Below are positions 14,773 to 25,756 of a stretch of DNA of 40,631 bases, piece after piece. The notes under the pieces are model-generated. The model ran no database searches. It was not told where the DNA came from and worked only from the letters and a program-made list of their open reading frames with translations. Source of the DNA: Candidatus Zipacnadia bacterium (GTDB lineage Bacteria > Armatimonadota > Zipacnadia > Zipacnadales > UBA5352); NCBI GenBank assembly GCA_029820045.1, contig JALGVE010000009.1, positions 1-40,631 of the forward strand. Direction: 5' to 3'. Numbering within the stretch: position 1 is the first letter of the stretch; the number at the start of each line of letters is the position of its first letter. A program made the position numbers and the translations under genes.

Positions 14773-15810
14773 ATGCTTTCTGAGACGCTGGCGAAGGTAG
14801 TTGAGGGCCATGAGGTTGACGACGTGGAGGCGCAGGCGGCGATGGCGCAGATTATGAGCGGTGAGGCCACACCCGCGCAGATCGGCGCCTTCCTGGTCGC
14901 ATTGCGCATGAGGGGAGAGACCGTCAAGCAGATCGAGGGCTTCGCGCGAGCGATGCGCGAGAACTGCGTGAAGATTCGCACCCGCCACGCCGACGTAGTG
15001 GACACCTGCGGCACCGGCGGCGACGCGCTGGACACCTTCAACATCTCCACGGCGGCGGCGCTGGTGGCGGCGGCCGCGGGGGTGCCCATCGCGAAGCATG
15101 GCAACCGCTCGGTCTCCAGCCAGTGCGGGAGCGCGGATGTGCTGGTCGAGCTGGGCGTGCGCATTGACCTGGAGCCGGCTCAGGTCGAGGTCTGCCTGGA
15201 TGAGCTGGGCATCGGCTTCCTCTTCGCGCCCAGCCTGCACCCGGCGATGAAGCATGCCATCGGCCCGCGCCGGGAACTTGGCCTGCGCACGGTCTTCAAC
15301 GTCCTGGGCCCGCTCACTAACCCGGCGGGGGCGGCTCGGCAGCTCCTGGGCGTCTTCGATCCGGAGCTGACCGAGGTGCTGGCGGAGACGCTCGGGCGTC
15401 TCGGCTCCACCCATGTGCTGGTCGTGCACGGCCTCGATGGCCTCGACGAATTCTCGACGCTGGGCCCGACGCGGGTGTCCGAGTTGCGCGACAGCAAGGT
15501 CGAGACATACATCACTGAGCCGGAGGACTTCGGCCTTCCGCGCGCGAGGCCCGAGGACCTGGAGGGCGGCGATCCTGAGCAGTCGGCAGCGATGCTGCTC
15601 ACAGCCATCTCCGGCAAGGAAGGTCCGAGGCGAGACATCGTGCTGCTCAACGCCGGCGCGGCCATCTACCTGGGCGGCAAGTGCGACGACTTTGCTGAGG
15701 GTATCGAGCTAGCCGCGCGCACAATTGACACGGGCGCGGCGACGGAGAAGCTCGATGCGCTGCGTGAGATGACACAGGACCTGGCGCCTGAGCGGGAGGA
15801 CAGCCAATGA
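14773..15810 (+). CDS. trpD: anthranilate phosphoribosyltransferase
   Basis: Transfers phosphoribose from PRPP to anthranilate. It is 345 aa, the usual length. Visible motifs: PRPP/Mg loop DTCGTGGDALDTFNIST (about residues 78-94), KHGNRSVSSQCGSADVLVELG, GPRRELGLRTVFNVLGPLTN, and HGLDGLDEFSTLGPT. The ATG at 14773 is preferred over a GTG at 14764 because the binding site gaggtg (14761-14766) overlaps that GTG and lies 6 nt before the ATG. The stop overlaps the trpC start (ATGA). Confidence 0.96.
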   Translation: MLSETLAKVVEGHEVDDVEAQAAMAQIMSGEATPAQIGAFLVALRMRGETVKQIEGFARAMRENCVKIRTRHADVVDTCGTGGDALDTFNISTAAALVAAAAGVPIAKHGNRSVSSQCGSADVLVELGVRIDLEPAQVEVCLDELGIGFLFAPSLHPAMKHAIGPRRELGLRTVFNVLGPLTNPAGAARQLLGVFDPELTEVLAETLGRLGSTHVLVVHGLDGLDEFSTLGPTRVSELRDSKVETYITEPEDFGLPRARPEDLEGGDPEQSAAMLLTAISGKEGPRRDIVLLNAGAAIYLGGKCDDFAEGIELAARTIDTGAATEKLDALREMTQDLAPEREDSQ

Positions 15811-16601
15811 TCAGTGTCCTCGACCGGATCATCGCACACAAGAGGGAGGAGCTTGCCCGTCTCACACGCGAGCGCCCGCTGGCGGAGGTGCAGGCGCGCG
15901 CGGCAGAGGCGCCTGCGCCGCGGGACTTCGCGGTGGCCCTGGACGGCCCGACCGTCGCGGTGATTGCCGAGGTCAAGCAGGCAAGCCCCTCGGCCGGCGT
16001 CATCCGCGCGGATGATTTCCAGCCGGCCCGCATCGCCGCCGAGTACGAGGCCGCCGGCGCGGCGGCGGTGAGCGTTCTTACCGACGAGGAGTTCTTTCGC
16101 GGCTCGCTTGGGCATTTGCAGGAGGTGCGAGCCGCGATCAGCCTTCCCGCCCTGCGCAAGGACTTCGTTGTTGACGAATACCAGCTTTACGAGTCTCGTG
16201 GCGCCGGTGCTGACGCGGTCTTGCTCATCGTTGCGGCGCTTGAACCGGGCGAGCTTCAGGCGTTTCTCACGCTGGCGGGTGAGTTAGGCCTAGCGGCGTT
16301 GGTGGAGGTTCACGATGAGCGCGAGCTGGCGATGGCGCTCGAAGCCGGCGCGCGGATCGTGGGTATCAACAACCGCGACCTGACGACCTTCGAGGTGGAC
16401 CTGCGGACGACCGAACGGCTGGCGCCGGTGATCCCCCAAGACCACCTGGTGGTGGGCGAGAGCGGCGTGAGCACCCGTGCGCACGTCGAGCGCCTCGCGC
16501 AAGCCGGAGTGAACGCCGTGCTCGTGGGCACCGCCCTGATGCGCGCCGAATCGCCCGCGGAGACCCTGCGAGCCCTCACCGGCGTTGGCGTGAGTCGTTA
16601 G
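15807..16601 (+). CDS. trpC: indole-3-glycerol phosphate synthase
   Basis: Closes the indole ring from carboxyphenylaminodeoxyribulose phosphate. A 264-aa TIM barrel: N-terminal [30 protein letters not shown], active-site [50 protein letters not shown], and the phosphate-binding end [15 protein letters not shown] with GTALMRAE. The length covers only this domain, so there is no fused TrpF. The start overlaps trpD by 4 nt (ATGA), indicating translational coupling. Confidence 0.96.
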   Translation: MISVLDRIIAHKREELARLTRERPLAEVQARAAEAPAPRDFAVALDGPTVAVIAEVKQASPSAGVIRADDFQPARIAAEYEAAGAAAVSVLTDEEFFRGSLGHLQEVRAAISLPALRKDFVVDEYQLYESRGAGADAVLLIVAALEPGELQAFLTLAGELGLAALVEVHDERELAMALEAGARIVGINNRDLTTFEVDLRTTERLAPVIPQDHLVVGESGVSTRAHVERLAQAGVNAVLVGTALMRAESPAETLRALTGVGVSR

Positions 16602-16648
16602 CCGTTGGTACGATGTCGGATGTCCGTGGTCCGAAAGGAGCCTCTTAC

Positions 16649-17856
<1,208 letters not shown>

Positions 17857-17860
<4 letters not shown>

Positions 17861-18639
17861 CGCGCATACATGAGGCATTCGAGGCCGCGAAAGAGCGGGG
17901 CGGGGCCCTGATCATCTACCTGACGGCCGGTGACCCCTCCCTGGCGTTGACTGAGGAACTGACGCTGGCCGCCGAGCGCGGCGGCGCGGACCTCGTCGAG
18001 TTGGGCATCCCTTACTCGGACCCCCTCGCTGACGGGCCGACCATCCAGGCCGCGAGCCAGCGCGCCCTGGCGAACGGCGCGACCGTGGCCGGGGTGCTGG
18101 AATGCGCGGCGCAGGTGCGAAGCGCCTCCGACCTCCCGTTGGTCATCATGACCTGTTACAACCCCATCTTGCAGTTCGGGACCGAGGAGTTCGCCCGCGC
18201 GGCAGCGGAGCAAGGCGTGGACGGAGTGCTCGTGAGTGACCTCCCGCCGGCCGAGAGCCATGAGTGGTGCCGGGCCGCTGCCGAGCACGGCTTGGGCACT
18301 GTCTTTCTCGTCGCGCCTACGAATCACGATGAGTTCATTGACCAGGCGCTCGCGCGCACGACCGGCTTCTGCTATGCCATCTCGCGGCCGGGCGTGACGG
18401 GCGCGCGCCAGGACCTGCCCACCGACCTTGCCGACTTCATTGGGCGTGTGCAGGCGCGCGCGCAGGTGCCGGTGGCGGTGGGCTTCGGCATCAGCAATGC
18501 CGAGCAGGTTCGGGCGGTGCTCGAGGTCGCAGACGGAGCGGTGGTCGGCAGCGCGATTGTGAACCTCATCGCGGGGGGCGACGAGGACGGCGCGTTGGCA
18601 GATCGCGTAGAGAGCGCGGTGCGGGCATTGCGGGCGTGA
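17857..18639 (+). CDS. trpA: tryptophan synthase alpha chain
   Basis: Cleaves indole-3-glycerol phosphate to indole, which is channelled to TrpB. A 260-aa TIM barrel with catalytic E48 (in [19 protein letters not shown]) and D59 in the same motif, then [44 protein letters not shown] and [27 protein letters not shown]. The start overlaps the trpB stop (ATGA), as expected for the alpha2-beta2 complex. Last gene of the operon. Confidence 0.97.
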
Positions 18640-18979
18640 GCCCTGCGGGGCCAGGCCTGATGCTCCGGCCGGGAGGCTTGGGCGTCCGTCGCACGTCGGG
18701 ACCGGGTGACCCCCGACGCGTGATGGGCGCCCTTACTTTGTACGAGCACTGGCCTTAGCTGTGAGCGCCGCGTCATGATGCGCGAGCTTGTGCAGCGGCG
18801 CTCAGAACCAGCATTGCGGCGGCTGCGCGTTGTCACAGAAGGCAGGGGAGGCCGGGCGGTGGGAGGAACTGCCCAGGTGGCGCGGTTCCCGGAGCTTCGC
18901 CGTGATGCTCTGGACGGGTACCGACCGCAGCTCAACTACGTAGCTGATCAGCACAGAGGGAAGAGGTGATGAGGGAGCC
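18640..18979. other. spacer after the trp operon
   Basis: 340 nt without a convincing gene; the short open frames are Arg-rich. A 7-bp GC stem CGTCGGG / CCCGACG at 18694-18718 lies 54 nt after the trpA stop and may end the trp transcript, though no T tract follows. No clear promoter for the next gene was seen. Confidence 0.5.
18694..18718 (+). terminator. possible trp operon terminator
   Basis: CGTCGGG (18694-18700) pairs with CCCGACG (18712-18718) around an 11-nt loop. The lack of a T tract makes it a weak candidate; position is the main support. Confidence 0.3.
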
Positions 18980-21739
18980 ATGAAGCTAACGTGTCTTGCG
19001 CTTGTTCTCGGTGGTCTGTTAGTTGCGTCGGCATGGGCCGATGATGAAGGGCTGGTTGCGTACTACCCCTTCAACGAGGGAGCTGGCGCCGTGGCCGTTG
19101 ACAAGAGCGGCAGTGGCAACGACGGCCGCGTTGTCGGCGACGTGCGCTGGGCAAGGGGGCGCTACGGCTCCGCCCTGGAGCTGGGCGGCACGGATGGCTA
19201 CGTGGACTGCGGCGCTGGGGGGAGCCTCGACATCGGTGCGGCTGGCACCATCGCAGTCTGGTGCCGCCCCGCGAGCGTGCGCGGCGGCCTCGTCAACTGG
19301 AGCACGGGAAGCGGGTGGTCGGACGAGCGGCTGGTGCTCGCGGTCAACACCTACGGCGGCGGCGCCCGGCTCCTGGCCTGCATGGCTGACGGGAAAGGCT
19401 TCCAGCAGTTCAGGACCTTCAGCGAACTGAGGCCGGGGGAGTGGACCCACCTCGCCTTTGCCTTCGATGGCAAGTCCGTTCAGGTGTACCAGGACGGCCT
19501 GCTGAACAGCTCAACCCGGCAGGCTGTCAAGCCGGAGATTGAGAACGTCCCGCTCTGGCTCGGGCGGTGCCAGGGGCTGGGGGAGGAGTGCTTCCACGGT
19601 CTGCTCGACGAGGTGCGCATCTACAGCCGGGCGCTCTCGGCGCAGGAGGTGTTCGCGCTCTTCAAGCAGGACGCGGATCGGCGAGGCAAGGATGTGACCT
19701 ACTTCCACCGGGTGAAGGTGGAGGCAGGCGCTTATCCCGGCCCCGGCAAGATCATCGCGACCCTCGATGCCCGCGCCATGCAGCCGCTGCCGGCGGGCAC
19801 GAGGCTGCGGGCCGATCTCTGTAAGGCCGGATCCAGCGCGCCAGTGTCACGCAAAGAAACGAGACAGGTCCCAGCAGCGGGTCGGCAAGAGGTGATTTTT
19901 GATGTCCAGGAGATACCTCCGGGGCACTACCTGCTGCGGGTCAGCGCCGTCGGGCCGGATGGCGCCCGCGTGGGCGAGGAAACCAGGACAACCGTGACCT
20001 GGCGCGGCCAGCCACCGGAGTTCAGAAATGTCAGGATCCTGAATAACCTGGTCTGGGAGCTGCTGAACCTGCACGAGCCAGCAGGCATCACGGGCGATCA
20101 GGTCTTCAGCAACCCCTGCGACAGATGGATATTCATCCGCAGCGTCGCCACCGTCGGCAAGGGGGGCAAGCTCCGGATTGCGGTGGACTCGCAACCCGAG
20201 GATGACGCGGCGATCACGCACTCGGAGGCGGGGACCTCGACCCTGGAGGCGATGCGCTACCTTCCCGCCGGCGAGCACACCGTTCACATTGCCGGCGTGG
20301 AGAAGGCGAGGCTGGAGCAGCTCATCGTGCGCTCCATCCCGATGCTCCAACATGCCTTCTACGGCGCGAACCCGCACATTCACCCGTACGGCCCCTACGA
20401 CTGGGAGTTCCTGGCGAAGGACGTGCTGCCCAACGTCAATACCATGATCAGCCACCAGCCCGGGCCGGAGCTGGAGCAGTGGAAGAGGTCCGGGCGCAAG
20501 TGGATCTCCATCATCGGCCTGCCGAAGCTCACGGGCGCCAACGAGGCGGCGGTGGAGGAGGCCTACCAGCATTGGTCCGGGGCGGCGGGCCTGCAGAACC
20601 CGCTCATGGACGGGATCATCGTGGACGAGTTCGGCGGCGGCGACCAGCCGGTGTATGACGTGTATCGGCAGGCCGTCGAGCGCCTCTACGCCAACCCGCA
20701 GTTCGCGGGCAAGGCCTTCATGCCCTACGGCGGCACCTTCTACGGAAAGGACCGTAGCTCGGAGTTCGCGCGGGCGGCCATCGAGGGCGGCGGCTACATC
20801 TGCTGGGAGCGCTACCTGCCCGAGCAGCCCGATGAGGAGGCGGCCAGGGACTTCATCAGGCGTCGCATCACCGATGAGATGCCGCGTTGGGAGGAACGCT
20901 TCCCCAACGCGGCCCGCAGGATGTGCGTGGTGCTCGGCTACATGTCCCAGCCGACCGAGAGCCTGAACGTTGACCCGAGCGTGGACTTCAAGGTCTACAT
21001 GGACATGCAGGTGCGGACGCTTGCGACCCATCCAGCGTGCTTCGGGCTGGGCGGCATCCAGGAGTACCATTCCTCGTACGCTGACGAGGAAAACGTGCGC
21101 TGGGCCGGCCGGCTTTATCGCCACTACTGCATTGAGGGCGACACGGAGCCGATGACCGGCGACCCCTACAAGCTCAGCCACCTCCAGAACCCGGACTTCG
21201 AGGACGGGACCGCCGGATGGGCTATCCGGCCCGCTGCGGAGGGGAGCATCAGGGCTGCCGAGTTCAGCGGATACAGTTGGTTGGAGGGCCGTTACCCCCG
21301 CACCGCCCAGGGCGACACCTTTCTCCTGACGAAGCGCAGCGCCGCCGGCCCGAACGTCTTCAGCCAGGAGATCAAGCACCTTGAGGCCGGTCGTCTCTAC
21401 TCGCTGAAGATGATCACCGCCGACTATCAGGACCTGGTAGGGGAGGTATCAAGGGAGGCCAAGGACGCGGTATCCATCACACTCGGCAACGTGGAGGTCC
21501 TGACCGGGCCGAAGAGTTCGTTTCAGTTCACCTTCCCGAACTGCTACGCGCACCACCTTGGCAAGTTCAATCGCGAGTATCGGTACTACATGAACTACCA
21601 CTGGCGCGTGTTCCGGGCCAAGGGCGCGAGTGCGAGGCTGACAGTCTCCGACTGGGCAAGCGAGGACGAGCCCGGCGGCCCCATCGGGCAGGAGCTGATG
21701 TACAACTTCATCGAGGTTCAGCCTTACGTGGGCGAGTAG
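18980..21739 (+). CDS. secreted LamG-domain protein with GH-like barrel
   Basis: A 919-aa exported protein. Signal peptide residues 1-20 with an Ala-Trp-Ala cleavage site. A LamG/concanavalin-like jelly roll spans about 24-230 (GLVAYYPFNEGAGA, GRYGSALELGGTDGYVDCG, EWTHLAFAFDGKSVQVYQDG, LLDEVRIYSRALSAQEV). A beta-rich linker domain follows (about 240-460). A central barrel-like region (about 460-720) contains DGIIVDEFGGGDQPVYDVYRQA, whose acidic residues could be catalytic; no GH family is recognised with confidence. A C-terminal beta-sandwich (about 735-919) begins LQNPDFEDGTAGW, like CBM4/9-type modules. It likely binds and perhaps cleaves a polysaccharide outside the cell or in the periplasm. 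The MttB gene starts 86 nt downstream. Confidence 0.7.
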   Translation: MKLTCLALVLGGLLVASAWADDEGLVAYYPFNEGAGAVAVDKSGSGNDGRVVGDVRWARGRYGSALELGGTDGYVDCGAGGSLDIGAAGTIAVWCRPASVRGGLVNWSTGSGWSDERLVLAVNTYGGGARLLACMADGKGFQQFRTFSELRPGEWTHLAFAFDGKSVQVYQDGLLNSSTRQAVKPEIENVPLWLGRCQGLGEECFHGLLDEVRIYSRALSAQEVFALFKQDADRRGKDVTYFHRVKVEAGAYPGPGKIIATLDARAMQPLPAGTRLRADLCKAGSSAPVSRKETRQVPAAGRQEVIFDVQEIPPGHYLLRVSAVGPDGARVGEETRTTVTWRGQPPEFRNVRILNNLVWELLNLHEPAGITGDQVFSNPCDRWIFIRSVATVGKGGKLRIAVDSQPEDDAAITHSEAGTSTLEAMRYLPAGEHTVHIAGVEKARLEQLIVRSIPMLQHAFYGANPHIHPYGPYDWEFLAKDVLPNVNTMISHQPGPELEQWKRSGRKWISIIGLPKLTGANEAAVEEAYQHWSGAAGLQNPLMDGIIVDEFGGGDQPVYDVYRQAVERLYANPQFAGKAFMPYGGTFYGKDRSSEFARAAIEGGGYICWERYLPEQPDEEAARDFIRRRITDEMPRWEERFPNAARRMCVVLGYMSQPTESLNVDPSVDFKVYMDMQVRTLATHPACFGLGGIQEYHSSYADEENVRWAGRLYRHYCIEGDTEPMTGDPYKLSHLQNPDFEDGTAGWAIRPAAEGSIRAAEFSGYSWLEGRYPRTAQGDTFLLTKRSAAGPNVFSQEIKHLEAGRLYSLKMITADYQDLVGEVSREAKDAVSITLGNVEVLTGPKSSFQFTFPNCYAHHLGKFNREYRYYMNYHWRVFRAKGASARLTVSDWASEDEPGGPIGQELMYNFIEVQPYVGE

Positions 21740-21825
21740 CCGACGCACAGGGATTGAGTGTGCTAACGAGGAATCTGCAGGCGCGCCAGCCGCGCGCGGC
21801 GCCCTCAAGAGAGGAGCGGGAAGAC

Positions 21826-23307
21826 ATGGCGATCCGGCTGGACACTGAGCTGCTCAAGGCGAAGACTCTGGAACTGCTGGGGGAGGTTGGCATGAAGGTC
21901 GAGCATGAGGAGCTGTCGGCGACCATGCTTGAAAAGGGCTGCTCCCCGGCTCCCAGCGGCAGGATACGAATCCCCGCGCGCCTGATTGACGAGTTGGCGG
22001 CCTACCAGGAAACGAGCCGGGCTGAGGACGACGACGATCAGCAGCTCGTGCCCTGGTGCGGGCCGGACTGGGCGCACTGGATCATGTGGAGCGGGCAGAA
22101 AGCGCAAATGCGCGAGCGGATGAAGAACGAGTTCCTGATGCAGGCCTTTGACTGCGGCCCGACGCAGTACTTTGATTACCCGAACCGCAGGCTAGTGGCG
22201 GTGGGCACTGACATCTTCGTTGAGATGATGAAGTTCGCCGAGGCGACGCCGGAGATAGGGTACATCAGCACCTGGTACCGGCAAGATGTGCCGCAGCCGA
22301 CCGAGCGTATTGCCTCACTGATACTGGGCTTGCAGCACACCACGAAGGTTGATGGGATCGAATCGATTGACCCGGCGGTCATCAAGTATCTCATCGAGAT
22401 CGGTGAGATCATGACCGGGCAGCCCGGGGATGCGCGCTATCTGGCCGGTTCACAGTGCCTCATCTCGCCGCTCATCCTGGACCACCGTGCGGCGGAAGAT
22501 ATGATGGAGCGGAAGCGCCTGGGCGCGACCAAGTATCACGCCGCCTCGATGCCCACCATCGGCATATCAACGCCTGTCACCGTAGCCGGGGCCATCGTGA
22601 TAGGCGCCGCAGAGATACTCGGCTGCCTGGCGGCCGCCTATTGCCTGTGCCCGGACGGGGACCTCACCGGGCGTATCATCTCGACGGTTGCGGATATGCG
22701 GATGGCCGATGCGGCCTCGGCGGGGCCGGAGAACGTCGAGGTCATCGCGGGTGTGAAGAAGCTCTTCGACGACCACTTCGGTGGACACCTGTGGGCGGAG
22801 ACCTACTTCAGCCCCTCCACCAACTACCCGGGCCTGCAGGCGGTCTACCAGAACTTCTATGCGGCTAGCTGTTACGGACGCCTGCTGGGCAGCGCCGACC
22901 TGCCTTATCCGGGCATGGGCACGCTGGACAACGGGGGCGTCGGCTCGCCGACGCAGTTCATGCTCGATATGGAGATACGCAAGAGCCAGCACAGGCTCAG
23001 AGAAGAGATCGAGGTCAGCGAGGAGACCTTGGTCTTCGAGGAGATATGCGAGCGGACGAACAGCGGTGATACTTTCTTGACCAGCGATCACACCCTGGAG
23101 AACTTCCGGGGTCTGTGGACCTCCGGACTCTTCCCGCTGAGCCTACCGGAAAGCATGGGCGAGGGCGGGGACGAGAAGCGTATCCTGGACATGTGCGAGG
23201 AGCAGTGGCGGGCGAACGTTGCGCAGTGGGAGCCCCCCGCTCTCCCCGATGACACGATGCGCGAGTTAGAGGGCGTCCTGGAGAGAGCTGAGAAGGAACT
23301 GGTGTAG
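21826..23307 (+). CDS. MttB-family (non-pyrrolysine) methyltransferase
   Basis: A 493-aa protein of the trimethylamine methyltransferase (MttB) superfamily, whose members move a methyl group from a methylated amine to a corrinoid protein. Visible: the N-terminal helix VGMKVEHEELSATMLEKGCSP, CGPTQYFDYPNRRLV, LAGSQCLISPLILDHRAAEDM, the family core STPVTVAGAIVIGAAEILG, and YPGMGTLDNGGVGSPTQF. There is no in-frame amber codon, so it belongs to the non-Pyl branch (as in the glycine betaine enzyme MtgB). The gene itself ends in TAG but is already full length, with a hairpin right after. The ATG at 21826 follows gaggagcggg (21811-21820) by 5 nt. No corrinoid protein gene lies nearby. Substrate unknown. 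Confidence 0.85.
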   Translation: MAIRLDTELLKAKTLELLGEVGMKVEHEELSATMLEKGCSPAPSGRIRIPARLIDELAAYQETSRAEDDDDQQLVPWCGPDWAHWIMWSGQKAQMRERMKNEFLMQAFDCGPTQYFDYPNRRLVAVGTDIFVEMMKFAEATPEIGYISTWYRQDVPQPTERIASLILGLQHTTKVDGIESIDPAVIKYLIEIGEIMTGQPGDARYLAGSQCLISPLILDHRAAEDMMERKRLGATKYHAASMPTIGISTPVTVAGAIVIGAAEILGCLAAAYCLCPDGDLTGRIISTVADMRMADAASAGPENVEVIAGVKKLFDDHFGGHLWAETYFSPSTNYPGLQAVYQNFYAASCYGRLLGSADLPYPGMGTLDNGGVGSPTQFMLDMEIRKSQHRLREEIEVSEETLVFEEICERTNSGDTFLTSDHTLENFRGLWTSGLFPLSLPESMGEGGDEKRILDMCEEQWRANVAQWEPPALPDDTMRELEGVLERAEKELV

Positions 23308-23317
23308 CCCACCGCTG

Positions 23318-23335
23318 GCGGGGCTAAAGCCCCGC
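23318..23335. terminator. 8-bp stem-loop after the MttB-family gene
   Basis: GCGGGGCT-AA-AGCCCCGC, a perfect palindrome, 11 nt after the stop codon. No T tract. Either a terminator or a short dispersed palindrome. Confidence 0.5.
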
Positions 23336-23424
23336 AGCCCCGCCCGTACGGCTCGGCAACTGCGAGGTGCGTGAGTTGTGAACGTCAGCGAGGTCGCTGC
23401 CATGTCGTTTGAGAGGGGTCTGTG

Positions 23425-24393
23425 ATGGAGATCACACACGAGCAACTCAGGGAGATGCTGCGCCTCATGTACCGCATCCGGCGCTTCGAGCTGAAGGCTC
23501 AGGAGCTGTACAAAGAGGGCCTGGCGGGCGGAGAGTTCCTGGGCGCCTTACACTCCTACGAGGGGGAGGAGGCCGTGGCGGTGGGCGCCTGCTCCTGTCT
23601 GAACCGCGACGACTACGTGCTCAGCAGCCACCGCGGCCATGGTCACTGCATCGCCAAGGGCGCGGACATGAAGCGGATGATGGCTGAGCTGCTCGGCAAG
23701 GAAAGCGGCATCAGCCGGGGCCACGGCGGCTCGATGCACATGTTCGACCCGGCGATCGGGCTGCTGGGAGGTAACGGCATCGTGGGCGGAGGCACGCCGC
23801 TCGCCCTGGGGGCGGCCTTTGCCGCGCAGTACCGCGGGACTGAGCAGGTGACCGTCTGCTTCTTCGGGGACGGCGCGGCTACGCAAGGCGTCCTGCACGA
23901 GTCGCTGGGCCTCGCCTCGCTGTGGAAGCTGCCGGTTATCTACATCTGTGAGAACAACCTGTGGGCGGCGACGACACCCATCAGCGATAGCTGGGCGGTC
24001 CCGGACCTCGCCGCACGCGCGGAGTCCTTCGGGTGCGCCGGCAGCGTCGTGGATGGCAACGACGTGCTGGCGGTGTACGAGGTCGCCCATGAGGCCGTGG
24101 GTCGCGCTCGCGAGGGCGAAGGCCCCACGCTCATCGAGGCCAAGACCTATCGCCATCGTCCGCACTGCATGGTCATCCCGGAGCATCGCGACCCGGCTGA
24201 GCTTGAGAAATGGAAAGCGCGCGACCCCATCCCCAGGTTCGAGAAGTACCTGCTGGAGCATGAGGTGATGACGCGCGCTGAGCAGGAGGAGCTGGCAGCG
24301 CTGGTGGATGAGGAGTTGGAGGAGGCTGCCGCCTTCGCCCGCGAGAGCAGCCTGCCGGAGCCTGACACCTTCGCCAACTACCTTTGGGCTTAG
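23425..24393 (+). CDS. TPP-dependent 2-oxo acid / acetoin dehydrogenase E1 alpha
   Basis: A 322-aa thiamine-diphosphate subunit that, with E1 beta, decarboxylates a 2-oxo acid (or acetoin) and normally passes the acyl group to a lipoyl E2. Visible: MYRIRRFELKAQELYKEG, HSYEGEEAVAVGACSCLNRDDYVLSSHRGHGH, SRGHGGSMHMFD, and the TPP motif beginning G148-D-G and ending N177-N178 (GDGAATQGVLHESLGLAS ... ICENNLW). The sequence is closest in style to acetoin dehydrogenase/pyruvate E1 alpha (inference). The ATG at 23425 follows gagagggg by 6 nt. The stop is 21 nt before the beta subunit. No E2 or E3 gene lies in the window. Confidence 0.9.
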   Translation: MEITHEQLREMLRLMYRIRRFELKAQELYKEGLAGGEFLGALHSYEGEEAVAVGACSCLNRDDYVLSSHRGHGHCIAKGADMKRMMAELLGKESGISRGHGGSMHMFDPAIGLLGGNGIVGGGTPLALGAAFAAQYRGTEQVTVCFFGDGAATQGVLHESLGLASLWKLPVIYICENNLWAATTPISDSWAVPDLAARAESFGCAGSVVDGNDVLAVYEVAHEAVGRAREGEGPTLIEAKTYRHRPHCMVIPEHRDPAELEKWKARDPIPRFEKYLLEHEVMTRAEQEELAALVDEELEEAAAFARESSLPEPDTFANYLWA

Positions 24394-24414
24394 CCCGGCG
24401 TGAGGAGCGTTGCC

Positions 24415-25386
24415 ATGCGAAATGTCACCTTTGTCAGGGCCCTGAACGAGGCACTGGCCGAAGAGATGGAGCGCGATGATTCCGTCTTCCTCATCGGCGA
24501 GGACATCGCCGACGGCGGGGGTGTGTTCGGGGTGACGGCGGGGATGTTGTCGCGCTTCGGCAAGGAGCGGGTCCGCCAGACGCCGCTGTCGGAGGCGGCC
24601 TTCGTGGGGCTGGCAGTCGGGGCGGCGATGGCCGGGCTGCGACCGGTGGCGGAGATCATGTACGTGGACTTCGTCACGGTGTGCATGGATCAGATTATCA
24701 ACCAGGCCGCGAAGCTGCGGTATATGTCAGGCGGGCAGTTGACGATTCCGCTGGTCATCCGCACCCAGCAGGGAGGTGGCACCTGCGAGGCGGCGCAGCA
24801 CTCGCAGAACCTGGAGGCGGTGTTTGCGCATGTGCCGGGGCTGAAGGTCGCCATCCCCGCGACTCCGTACGATGCCAAGGGCCTGCTGAAGTCTGCCCTC
24901 CGCGATGACAACCCCGTCATCTTCCTGGAGCACAAGCTGCTCTACGAGACTAAGGGCGAGATGCCCCGTGAGGAGTACCTGGTGCCGCTCGGCCAGGCCG
25001 AGGTGAAGCGCGAGGGCGCGGACATTACGGTCGTCGCAACCTCATTGATGGTGCATGAGGCCCTCACCGCCGCCGAGGCGCTCGCCGAGGAGATAAGTGT
25101 CGAGGTCGTTGACCCCAGGACGCTCGTCCCGCTTGACCTTGAGTGCATTGCGGATTCCGTGCGTAAGACCGGGAGACTCCTGGTGGTGCAGGAGGCCTGC
25201 ACCAGCGGTGGCTTCGGCAGCGAGATAGTCCGGCGCGTGACGGAGGAGTGCTTTGACTCGCTGAAAGCCGCGCCTAAGGTGCATGGCTCGGCGGATGTGC
25301 CGATGCCCTTCAGCCCCCCGCTGGAGCAGGCCGTCTTGCCCCGGGAGGAGACCATCATCGCGGCCATCAGGAGCGTGGCAGCATAG
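24415..25386 (+). CDS. TPP-dependent dehydrogenase E1 beta
   Basis: 323-aa partner of the alpha subunit. Visible: ALNEALAEEMERDDSVFLIGEDIADGGGVFGVTAG, TPLSEAAFVGLAVGAAMAGLRPVAEIMYVDF, DQIINQAAKLRYMSGGQL, EHKLLYETKGEMP, and the C-terminal transketolase domain with VEVVDPRTLVPLD and RLLVVQEACTSGGFG. The ATG at 24415 is preferred to the upstream GTG at 24400 because gaggag (24402-24407) lies 7 nt before it. Together the pair should form the usual alpha2-beta2 E1. Confidence 0.9.
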   Translation: MRNVTFVRALNEALAEEMERDDSVFLIGEDIADGGGVFGVTAGMLSRFGKERVRQTPLSEAAFVGLAVGAAMAGLRPVAEIMYVDFVTVCMDQIINQAAKLRYMSGGQLTIPLVIRTQQGGGTCEAAQHSQNLEAVFAHVPGLKVAIPATPYDAKGLLKSALRDDNPVIFLEHKLLYETKGEMPREEYLVPLGQAEVKREGADITVVATSLMVHEALTAAEALAEEISVEVVDPRTLVPLDLECIADSVRKTGRLLVVQEACTSGGFGSEIVRRVTEECFDSLKAAPKVHGSADVPMPFSPPLEQAVLPREETIIAAIRSVAA

Positions 25387-25756
25387 AGACGACGAGTCGG
25401 GCTAGAGTACGTGTTTGGGGCCCCGTCGAAACCCGACGGCCGCGCCTTCACACCGTGCCGTGCAGCGGAGGGGCCGCACAAGGACGCTTGTCCCGCGAAG
25501 CGGGAGAAGCGGCCGAGGTTGGCCCGCGTACGCCGCCGCGTAGACGGCCACCCGCTACCCGCCGGCAAGTCGCCAGGCTGGTCTCCTGCCTGGGCCGGCC
25601 TCGGGTCTCGGCGCTAGGACATGCCTCAGCCTTCGTGCGGCCCTCCCGTGAGACCACGAGCGGTCTCACGACGAAATGCCGGCCGCAACGCTAGACCCGT
25701 ACGAAAGCCCGACCTACGGACGACTTGTTCGCCGACCGGGAGAGGCTGGTAGAGCT
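25387..25756. other. palindrome-rich spacer
   Basis: 370 nt between the E1 beta and aminotransferase genes, with no convincing gene. It holds a perfect 9-bp inverted repeat CGTGAGACC / GGTCTCACG (25647-25655 and 25662-25670) inside weaker outer arms, and a 6-bp stem CCGTCG / CGACGG near 25423-25439. Confidence 0.6.
25647..25670. repeat. 9-bp stem-loop
   Basis: CGTGAGACC, loop ACGAGC, GGTCTCACG; perfect. Weaker complementarity extends outward (CGTGCGGCC against GGCCGCAACG), so a larger palindrome of about 60 nt is possible. Confidence 0.5.

Noticed and set aside
19847-21379. 510-codon minus-strand open frame
   Set aside because: Antisense to the secreted LamG protein; no recognisable motif.
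21826-23307. Pyrrolysine-containing MttB
   Set aside because: The only TAG is the natural stop after a full-length 493-aa protein; there is no internal in-frame amber.
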